Shown here: piece after piece, positions 57,901-64,000 of the stretch
How the letters are laid out: the number at the start of each line of letters is the position of its first letter
Position numbering within the stretch: position 1 is the stretch's first letter
NCBI GenBank assembly: GCA_963772375.1
Contig: CAVYXG010000001.1
Coordinates: 248,001-312,000 of the forward strand
Reading direction: 5' to 3'
DNA: 64,000 nucleotides
Source: DATBHM01 sp963772375
Lineage (GTDB): Bacteria > Actinomycetota > UBA4738 > JACQTL01
Notes under the pieces: generated by a model
Database searches by the model: none
Seen by the model: the letters and a program-made list of their open reading frames with translations, nothing else
What the model was told of the DNA's origin: nothing
Made by a program: the position numbers and the translations under genes

Positions 57901-58709
57901 CAATGGTCCCCCACCACGAGCGCCTCGTACGCGGCCCGGACGTCGTCGTCGCCGACCTGTTCCACGCCGCCCGACGTGATGATCTTCACGCTCGGCCAGA
58001 TGTTCCGGACGGGATCCGGGCCGCCGGTGGCGACGTCCTCCTCGGATGCGTCGCGCAGGGCCTCGACGGCGACGCGAACGGCCTCGTCGCGGGACAGGCC
58101 CGGCCGGTACCGCTTCTTCAGCGTGGACCGCGCGGGCTTGCCGCCGGAGCCGGTGGACATGAAGTCCTCCTCCTCCCACCGGCCACCGGTCGCGTCGTAC
58201 CGGAACAGCCGGCCCTCGTCCCGGCGCTCGTCGTACCCGCCGAACAGCGGGACCACCACGAAGCCCTGCAGGGCCATGGGGAAGTTCGAACGGATCATCT
58301 GGGCCAGGCGGTTCGCCTTGCCCTCGAGCGACAGGCGCTCGCCCTCGACCTTCTCGTAGTGCTCGAGCTCGGTCTGGAACAGCCGGACGATCTCGGTGGC
58401 CTGGCCGGCCACCCCCGCGATCGAGACCGCCGAGTAGTCGTCGGCGGCGAACACCTTCTCGATGCGGTCGTCCGCGATGGAATAGCCCTCGGTGGCCCGC
58501 CGGTCGCCCGCCATGACCACGCCGCCCGAGAACTTCAGCCCGATGATCGTGGTGCCGTGCGGGACGCTCAGGGGGGCGGCGCCGGGATTGGCCCCGGGCT
58601 GCGCGCGGAGCGGCTCGGGGCCGTGTTCCGCCAGCACGTCCAGAAAGCTCGGAGACACGCCGAACCGGCCGTCACCGCCGGAAAGGGGCAGGTTGGGCGG
58701 TCCGGTCAT
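57900..58709 (-). CDS. prcB: Proteasome beta subunit
   Basis: The catalytic subunit of the 20S core, made as a precursor. The propeptide is 52 residues, and the predicted mature N-terminus is Thr53 in HGTTIIGLKF, the nucleophile. GDRRATEGY, SIAGVAGQATE and STGSGGKPARS further support the family. The ATG overlaps the pup stop by four bases (ATGA), and prcA follows with overlap. Thus pup, prcB and prcA form one transcript. Confidence 0.96.
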   Translation of the reverse strand: MTGPPNLPLSGGDGRFGVSPSFLDVLAEHGPEPLRAQPGANPGAAPLSVPHGTTIIGLKFSGGVVMAGDRRATEGYSIADDRIEKVFAADDYSAVSIAGVAGQATEIVRLFQTELEHYEKVEGERLSLEGKANRLAQMIRSNFPMALQGFVVVPLFGGYDERRDEGRLFRYDATGGRWEEEDFMSTGSGGKPARSTLKKRYRPGLSRDEAVRVAVEALRDASEEDVATGGPDPVRNIWPSVKIITSGGVEQVGDDDVRAAYEALVVGDH

Positions 58710-58909
58710 TGCCCGCCTTTTTGGACGTAGGACTTGATGAACTCCTCGGCGTTCTCCTCCAGCACGGAGTCGATCTCGTCCAGGATCTCGTCCATCTCCT
58801 CCTTGAGGGCCTCGCCCTTGGCGGTCGACTGGACCTGGCCGGCGTCGTCCTCGTCGCCCGACCCGCCGTCGCGCTTCTGGGTCCTGCGCTGTTCCTGCTC
58901 CTGCGGCAC
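58706..58909 (-). CDS. pup: Prokaryotic ubiquitin-like protein
   Basis: The 67-residue tag that marks proteins for the proteasome. The C-terminus is GGQ, so Gln67 must be deamidated by Dop before ligation by PafA. The central helix (EALKEEMDEILDEIDSVLEE) and the motif EEFIKSYVQKGG are standard. The N-terminal half is disordered and charged. The GTG start has AAGGAGCAGGG. It lies 5' of prcB with a four-base overlap, and 87 bases downstream of a sialidase-like gene. Confidence 0.97.
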   Translation of the reverse strand: MPQEQEQRRTQKRDGGSGDEDDAGQVQSTAKGEALKEEMDEILDEIDSVLEENAEEFIKSYVQKGGQ

Positions 58910-58995
58910 CCCTGCTCCTTCCCCACCCGGGCGAACTGATCCCGCCGGGCGAACCGATCCCTCATTCTACCGGCGGGGTCGGTCGCGGCCCGGGC

Positions 58996-60285
58996 CTACC
59001 GGGAGTGCGTATACCAGGTCGAACCGGGCCCGTTCCAGCTCGTTCCCTCGCCCCACGCGGCCCAGGTGCGGCCACGGCCGTCGATCGCGAGCTGGCCGTA
59101 GTCGCCGTACGGGAAGTCGAAGCCCTCGGCGTCCTTGTACGGGCGGGAGCCCACGACGTTCGACAGCCGGACCTCGCGGCTCCAGGTCCGCCCCCTGTCG
59201 AGGGAGCGCACGAACCAGGTGTTCCAGCGGCCGGTCCGGTCGTCCATCCAGGCGATCCGGACATCGCCGTCACCGGTGGCGGCGATCATCGGGAACTCGT
59301 GGTCCACGCCGGGAGCCTGGGCGACCACGGTCGGCGACGACCAGGTCGCGCCGCCGTCCGTCGAACGCCGGAACCAGACCTTGGCCGGGCCGCGGTCGGT
59401 CGCGTTCCTGGTGAACGCGACGTACGCGTTCCCGTGGTCGTCGGAGGCGACGACGACCTGCCCGCCCAGGAACCCGAACCGGCACCCGAAGCCCCTGGGG
59501 CACTTCGGCGGCTCGGCCGAGACCGCGATCATGCTCCGGGTCCAGGTTCGCCCGCCGTCGGCGGATCGGACGACGAACTCGCGGATCCGGCCCTGGTAGT
59601 CCTGCACGTCGGCGATCTGGGAGGTGAGCACGATGCCGTCGGGGAGCACCGTGGCGCCGGTCGCGAACCAGTACCGCCCGCCCATGGCCATCGCCACCGG
59701 GGCCGACCAGGTTCGGCCGCCGTCGTGCGAGGCCAGCGCGTAGGGACGGCCCAGCGGGTTCGCGTTGAACATGACGTACACGTCCCGGCCCGACGGCGAG
59801 ACGGCCAACCAGGGCTTGTCCGAGAACTTCAGCCCGTGGTCGAGCTCCTCGTACGGCGCCCAGGAGGACCCGAAGTCGGCCGAGCGCGAGGACACGACGT
59901 GGTAGTCGTTCATCCAGACGGCGAACAGCTCGCCGGCGTCGTCGACGGCGAACACGGGGTCGTTCTGGGCGCCCCAGCCCTTGCACGCGCAGAGCTTGTG
60001 CGCGGAGCCGAACGTCGCGCCGCCGTCCGTCGAGCGCCGAACCACGAGGAAGTGTTGCGGACAGTGATTGGGGCAGGCGGGCGGGGCGCCGTACCGTGTC
60101 GTCATCAGGAACACGTGCCCGTGGGCGTCGGCGACGATCGACGGCTCCCAGTCGTCGTACCCCCGCGAGAATGCGCGCTCCCGCACGAACCGCCCGGCGG
60201 GCGGGGGGTGCGGCGCCGGCCCGGCGGCGACCAGCCCGACGCTCAGAACGGCGAGACCGGCGAGCAGCCGAACCCAACGTCGCAT
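58996..60285 (-). CDS. Exported sialidase-like (BNR-repeat) protein
   Basis: A 429-residue protein with a signal peptide (residues ~1-23). The body has six-bladed sialidase/BNR-type repeats: the Asp-box pattern S-x-D-x-G-x-x-W appears as SSRSADFGSSW, ASHDGGRTWS, RSADGGRTWT, RRSTDGGATWS and RSLDRGRTWS. This is a beta-propeller fold. The catalytic Arg triad of true sialidases was not identified, so glycosidase activity is uncertain. It sits between dop (19 bases) and pup (87 bases), an unusual insertion in the proteasome locus. It may be read from the dop transcript. Confidence 0.82.
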   Translation of the reverse strand: MRRWVRLLAGLAVLSVGLVAAGPAPHPPPAGRFVRERAFSRGYDDWEPSIVADAHGHVFLMTTRYGAPPACPNHCPQHFLVVRRSTDGGATFGSAHKLCACKGWGAQNDPVFAVDDAGELFAVWMNDYHVVSSRSADFGSSWAPYEELDHGLKFSDKPWLAVSPSGRDVYVMFNANPLGRPYALASHDGGRTWSAPVAMAMGGRYWFATGATVLPDGIVLTSQIADVQDYQGRIREFVVRSADGGRTWTRSMIAVSAEPPKCPRGFGCRFGFLGGQVVVASDDHGNAYVAFTRNATDRGPAKVWFRRSTDGGATWSSPTVVAQAPGVDHEFPMIAATGDGDVRIAWMDDRTGRWNTWFVRSLDRGRTWSREVRLSNVVGSRPYKDAEGFDFPYGDYGQLAIDGRGRTWAAWGEGTSWNGPGSTWYTHSR

Positions 60286-60303
60286 CGGCCGCCAGGCCCC
60301 CGT

Positions 60304-61788
60304 TCAGCCCTGCAGCATGCCGACCAGCGTTGCGGCGTCGGGCGCCTCGTCGAGCAACCGCTCGACGTGCGACCTGGTGCCGCGGAGCGGTTCGCGCATC
60401 GGCACCCGCTGGAGCACGTCGCGCCCCGTATCGAAGATCAGCGAGTCCCACGACGCAGCCACGATGGCGTCGCGGAAGCGGTCGATGCACCTGCCCCGGA
60501 AGTACGCGCGGGTGTCATCGGGCGGCTCGAGCATGGCGCGCTGGACCTCATCGTCGTCGGTCAGCCGTTCGACCTTGCCCGTCGCCGCCAGCCGGTGGTA
60601 CAGGCCCTTGTCGCGGCGAACGTCGTGGTACTGGAGGTCGATCAGGCGGAGCTTCGGGTCGTTCCAGGCCAGGCCGTCCCTCGAGCGGTAGCCCTCGAGG
60701 ACGCGGTACTTCGCCACCCAGTCCAGCTCGCGGTGCAGCGACAGCGGGTCGTCCTCGAGCGCCGTCAGCACCGACTCCCACCGCTGCAGGACCTCGGCGT
60801 TGGACGGTGTGGCGTCGCGTTCGCCGACGAACTTCTTCGCGTGGTCGAGGTACTCCCATTGGAGCTGGATGGGCGTCAGCCGCCGGCCGTCGGCCAGGCG
60901 AACCATGCTCTGGCATGTGATGTCCCAGGACACGTCGTGGAGCGATTGCACCGGGGATTCCAAAGCGAGCTCCGGCAGGAACTCGTCCTCGATCATCTTG
61001 AGCACGATCGCGGTCGACCCCGTCTTGAGGAAGATCGCGACCTCGCACAGGTTGGCGTCGCCCACGATGCAGTGCAGCCGGCGGTACTTCTCCGGGTCGG
61101 CGTGGGGCTCGTCGCGGGTGTTGATGATCGGTCGCTTCAGCGTCGTCTCGAGCCCCACCTCGGCCTCGAAGAAGTCTGCCCGCTGCGTGAGCTGGAACCC
61201 GACGTTGGCATGCTGGGCGCGCGGTCCCTCCGCGCCCACCTTCCCGGCGCCGGTGAACACCTGCCGGCTGACGAAGAACGGTGTCAGGTCGCGGACGATC
61301 CGCCCGAACGGCGTCTGCCGGTCCACGAGGTAGTTCTCGTGGGTGCCGTAGGAGTTCCCCTTGCCGTCCGAGTTGTTCTTGTAGATGGCGAGCCGGGCAC
61401 CGGACGGGAGGACACGTTCGACCTCCTGGACCGATCGCTCCAGGATCCGCTCCCCCGCCTTGTCGTGGACGACCAGCGACCGCGGCGTCGAGCACTCCGG
61501 GGTCGAGTACTCGGGGTGCGCATGGTCGACGTAGTAGCGGGCGCCGTTCGGCAGGATGACGTTGGCGAGGCCGAGGTCCTCGTCGGTCCCCTCGCGCGCC
61601 GGTACCGGTTCGAACCCCCGGGCGTCGCGGAGCGGCGACTCCTGCTCGTAGTCCCACCGGATCCGCCGGAGCGCCCCGGCGAACGTGTTGATGAGCAGCG
61701 ACGACGACAGGACCGGGTTGAACTCGGGGGCCCCGGGCGACGAGATCCCGTACTCGGTCTCGATGCCCATGACCTTGTCGATCGCCAT
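60304..61788 (-). CDS. dop: Depupylase / Pup deamidase
   Basis: Dop deamidates the C-terminal Gln of Pup and also removes Pup from substrates. The 494 residues share the glutamine-synthetase-like fold with PafA, but start with VMGIETEYGISSPG and contain the Dop-type insert RWDYEQESPLRDARGF-like segment (IRWDYEQESPLRDARGFEPV around residue 40-60). YKNNSDGKGNSYGTHENYL, IINTRDEPHADPEKYRRLH and the C-terminal part agree. TACGCT stands nine bases before the ATG. Pup ending in Gln makes Dop essential for this pathway. Confidence 0.95.
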   Translation of the reverse strand: MAIDKVMGIETEYGISSPGAPEFNPVLSSSLLINTFAGALRRIRWDYEQESPLRDARGFEPVPAREGTDEDLGLANVILPNGARYYVDHAHPEYSTPECSTPRSLVVHDKAGERILERSVQEVERVLPSGARLAIYKNNSDGKGNSYGTHENYLVDRQTPFGRIVRDLTPFFVSRQVFTGAGKVGAEGPRAQHANVGFQLTQRADFFEAEVGLETTLKRPIINTRDEPHADPEKYRRLHCIVGDANLCEVAIFLKTGSTAIVLKMIEDEFLPELALESPVQSLHDVSWDITCQSMVRLADGRRLTPIQLQWEYLDHAKKFVGERDATPSNAEVLQRWESVLTALEDDPLSLHRELDWVAKYRVLEGYRSRDGLAWNDPKLRLIDLQYHDVRRDKGLYHRLAATGKVERLTDDDEVQRAMLEPPDDTRAYFRGRCIDRFRDAIVAASWDSLIFDTGRDVLQRVPMREPLRGTRSHVERLLDEAPDAATLVGMLQG

Positions 61789-61797
61789 CGCCCCAGG

Positions 61798-61803
61798 AGC
61801 GTA
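61798..61803 (-). promoter_or_regulatory. -10 element of a leaderless transcript (dop)
   Basis: TACGCT on the minus strand ends nine bases before the ATG at 61788. It probably serves dop and the genes behind it. Confidence 0.5.
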
Positions 61804-61879
61804 CTACCTGGCCGTAACGGAATCCGAGCCGCCCGGGTGTGTTGCGCTGCAGCCAAACACCGGTCAGCATCGAACCACG

Positions 61880-62476
61880 ATGTCCGGACCGGGGAGAGGA
61901 ACACGCCTCGTGGCCGCCGCGTTGGCGGCCCTCGCGCTGACCGCGGCCGCCTGCGGCGGTGGTGGTGGCGGTGAGCCCACGAACACCACAGCCGCGCCGA
62001 CGACCGGCGGCACGACCCAGCCGTCCCCCCCTCCGGTCACCACGCAGCCGACCGCTCCGGAGCTCACCACGCCGCCCGGCCCCCAGCCGACGGACGTCGC
62101 GGCCTGGGTGGCCGGCTGGAAGGGCGCGCTCCAGACCTTCGCCGACGACGTGTCCGCCGCGGTCCAGGCGGCGAAGGCGCGCGACGTCGACGCGCTTCGC
62201 ACGGCCGTCGGGAAGATCCCCGGCGATGCCCAGGAGGCGATCCGCAAGCTCGGGGACCCCACGACGGCTCCCGGCGGCCTCGGCGAGGACGTCCGGCAGG
62301 TCCAACTCCTGCTGAACCAGGCGGTCGCCGCGGCCGGACGGCTGGGGGACGACTGCCTCGGGAGCCCCGGCCCGTCGTGCTTGGCCGACGTGGCGGAGCT
62401 CGCGGGCATCGCCGCCCAGCTGATGAACTCGCTCCAGCCGTTCGGCGTGCACATCGAGTTCCCCCTCGGTTCCTGA
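61880..62476 (+). CDS. Lipoprotein of unknown function
   Basis: A 198-residue exported lipoprotein. The signal peptide ends in LTAAAC (Cys25), followed by a Gly-rich and Thr/Pro-rich linker to about residue 70. The folded remainder is helical (VAAWVAGWKGALQTFADDVS, then DVDALRTAVGKIPGDAQEAI), with a pair of cysteines (DDCLGSPGPSC) that may be disulfide-bonded. It is divergent from dop and convergent with arc. No family is recognised. Confidence 0.68.
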   Translation: MSGPGRGTRLVAAALAALALTAAACGGGGGGEPTNTTAAPTTGGTTQPSPPPVTTQPTAPELTTPPGPQPTDVAAWVAGWKGALQTFADDVSAAVQAAKARDVDALRTAVGKIPGDAQEAIRKLGDPTTAPGGLGEDVRQVQLLLNQAVAAAGRLGDDCLGSPGPSCLADVAELAGIAAQLMNSLQPFGVHIEFPLGS

Positions 62477-62668
62477 CCTGCGCGGCTCAGCCGCCGTGGC
62501 AGGGCGGGGGCCGAGCCCGGGCCGCGGACACGGAACCGCATCGCCGTGGAACAGGTCACGGCAACCGCGCTCGGCCGCGAGGAGCGGAGCTGGCCCACCT
62601 GGGCTTGGACACCGGCGTCGAGGCGGCCTCCCGGGAGTCGATGCCCGATCGGCCCCCTGACGGCCGGG

Positions 62669-64000
62669 CTACAGGTACTGGCCGGCGTTGATGCGTTCGA
62701 CCTGGCGGCCGGCCTTGCCGTCCTCGCCGTCGGAGAGCAGCGTGCGGACGTAGACGATCCGCTCGCCCTTCTTGCCCGAGATCCGCGCCCAGTCGTCCGG
62801 GTTGGTCGTGTTCGGGAGGTCCTCGTTCTCCTTGAACTCGTCCCGGATGGCCTGCACGAGGTCCTCGGTCCGGATGCCCTTCTCGCCCGACTTCAGGAAC
62901 CGCTTGATGGCGTCCTTCTTGGCCCGGGCCACGATGTTCTCGATCATGGCGCCGGAGTTGAAGTCCTTGAAGTACAGGACCTCCTTGTCGCCGGACTGGT
63001 AGGTGACCTCGAGGAACTTGTTCTCCTCGGAGTCGGCGTACATCCGCTCGACCGTGGTCTGGATCATCCGCGAGAGGGACCGCTGCTTGTCGCCGCCCTG
63101 GACCTCGTCCGGGTGGATCGGAACGCCGGCGTTCAGGTACTTCGACATGATGTCGCCCGCGGCGTCCTGGTCGGGGCGCTCGATCTTGATCTTCACGTCG
63201 AGGCGGCCCGGCCGCAGGATCGCGGGGTCGATCATGTCCTCGCGGTTCGAGGCGCCGATCACGATGACGTTCTTCAGCGACTCGACGCCGTCGATCTCGC
63301 TGAGGAGCTGCGGCACGATGGTGTTCTCCACGTCCGAGGAGATGCCCGAACCGCGGGTGCGGAACAGCGAGTCCATCTCGTCGAAGAACACGATCACCGG
63401 GAACCCCTCGTCCGACTTCTCCTTGGCGCGCTGGAAGATCATCCGGATCTGCCGTTCCGTCTCGCCGACGTACTTGTTCAGCAGCTCCGGGCCCTTGACG
63501 TTGAGGAAGTACGAGTGCGCGTCCGTGCGGCCGGTCTTCTCGGAGACCTGCTCGGCGAGCGACTTGGCGACGGCCTTGGCGATCAGCGTCTTGCCGCATC
63601 CCGGCGGGCCGTACAGCAGCACGCCCTTCGGCGGCTTCAGCTGGTGCTCGAGGAACAGCTCGGCGTACAGGAACGGCAGCTCCACGGCGTCCTTGATCGC
63701 GTCGATCTGACCGCGCAGGCCCCCGATGTCCTCGTAGGAGACGTTCGGGACCTCCTCCAGCACCAGTTCCTCGATCTCCTGCTTGGGGAGCTTCTCGAGC
63801 ACGTGGCCGGAGCGGGGATCGAGCAGCAGCGAGTCCCCGACCCGGATGGTCTGGTCCCGCAGCGCATGGGACATGATCGCCACCTGCGACTCGTCGCCGC
63901 GGCCGATTACGATGACGCGGTCGTCGTCGACGTGCTCCTTGACCGTGACGACCTCGCCCTGGCGGTCCTGGTCGAGGATCTCCACGACGTTCAGGGCCTC
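62669..64000 (-). CDS. arc: Proteasome-associated ATPase (Mpa/ARC), N-terminus beyond the window
   Basis: The frame runs open to the window edge, so the N-terminal coiled-coil and part of the OB region are missing. Visible from the edge is EALNVV, then the second OB domain. The AAA module has Walker A GPPGCGKT and Walker B IVFFDEMDS, and a sensor/Arg finger region. The C-terminus ends GQYL, with a penultimate Tyr, the tail that docks into the 20S pore. The enzyme recognises Pup and unfolds tagged proteins. It is transcribed towards the lipoprotein gene, upstream of dop on the same strand. Confidence 0.95.
   Translation of the reverse strand, partial: EALNVVEILDQDRQGEVVTVKEHVDDDRVIVIGRGDESQVAIMSHALRDQTIRVGDSLLLDPRSGHVLEKLPKQEIEELVLEEVPNVSYEDIGGLRGQIDAIKDAVELPFLYAELFLEHQLKPPKGVLLYGPPGCGKTLIAKAVAKSLAEQVSEKTGRTDAHSYFLNVKGPELLNKYVGETERQIRMIFQRAKEKSDEGFPVIVFFDEMDSLFRTRGSGISSDVENTIVPQLLSEIDGVESLKNVIVIGASNREDMIDPAILRPGRLDVKIKIERPDQDAAGDIMSKYLNAGVPIHPDEVQGGDKQRSLSRMIQTTVERMYADSEENKFLEVTYQSGDKEVLYFKDFNSGAMIENIVARAKKDAIKRFLKSGEKGIRTEDLVQAIRDEFKENEDLPNTTNPDDWARISGKKGERIVYVRTLLSDGEDGKAGRQVERINAGQYL

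Noticed and set aside
59005..61974. Very long plus-strand open frame opposite the sialidase-like and dop genes
   Set aside because: It is the GC-driven shadow of well-identified minus-strand genes, with low-complexity Arg/Gly/Pro composition.
1..64000. CRISPR arrays, tRNA/rRNA genes, insertion sequences, prophage
   Set aside because: No regular direct repeats, cloverleaf sequences, transposases or integrases were seen. Weak or diverged elements could be missed by eye.

Overview
The window is about 64 kb of very GC-rich DNA from an actinobacterial chromosome. It carries most of the Pup-proteasome pathway: pup, prcB, prcA, pafA, dop, pafB, pafC and the 3' part of the proteasome ATPase gene arc/mpa. 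It also has an Lnt-Ppm1 fusion, a GarA-type FHA protein, DUF4193 and DUF3866 proteins, and a flavin oxidoreductase of the F420-type superfamily. Glycine decarboxylase is split into two genes (gcvPA, gcvPB), unlike the single-chain enzyme of mycobacteria. I therefore infer a deep-branching or uncultured actinomycete rather than a Mycobacterium or Streptomyces. At least 17 genes have a TANNNT-like -10 element ending 6-9 bases before the start codon, the signature of leaderless transcription. No tRNA, rRNA, CRISPR array, insertion sequence or prophage was seen.

1-10.4 kb, all plus strand: the 3' end of a sugar-nucleotide transferase/phosphomannomutase fusion, then gcvH-garA-merR-(DD-carboxypeptidase, hpt)-DUF151 nuclease-merR-(PD-(D/E)XK-like protein)-gcvPA-gcvPB. 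This is an expanded form of the mycobacterial gcvH-garA-Rv1828-Rv1829-Rv1830-gcvB neighbourhood. A small HExxH protein with a clamp-binding-like C-terminus follows. At 10377-10404 there is a very good match to a chromosomal dif (XerCD) site. Genes left of it all run rightwards, and those from 10.4 to 19.7 kb all run leftwards, as expected at a replication terminus.

10.4-20 kb, minus strand: the Lnt-Ppm1 fusion, DUF4193, a strong candidate small RNA with its own promoter and intrinsic terminator, an amidohydrolase, and a tightly overlapped three-gene operon of exported proteins (two related beta-propeller-like proteins around an NlpC/P60-like peptidase). Upstream of that operon is a stand-alone reverse-transcriptase-like protein. 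20-36 kb: Lrp, two acyl-CoA dehydrogenases, cysS, zinc-ribbon proteins, a luciferase-like oxidoreductase, an Xaa-Pro peptidase, two diacylglycerol-kinase-fold lipid kinases, the HelY helicase and a large exported beta-helix protein.

36.8-45.3 kb and 54-64 kb: the Pup-proteasome and Tat region. Genes here follow the M. tuberculosis order mpa-dop-pup-prcBA-pafA-pafBC-tatA-tatC-helY, but with insertions. These are a sialidase-like protein between dop and pup, a P450 and a membrane kinase after prcA, and, between prcA and pafA, the block described next.

45.3-51.8 kb: an envelope or stress-like module. It has two near-duplicate PLDc_N-SHOCT membrane proteins, a third SHOCT protein, a DUF6325-like protein, a lipoprotein, a GlsB-type membrane protein, a CMD-fold protein and a MalT-type LuxR regulator. 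The two divergent intergenic regions flanking the regulator carry the same palindromic operator (core ATCACC-NN-GGTGAT). This suggests an undescribed regulon.
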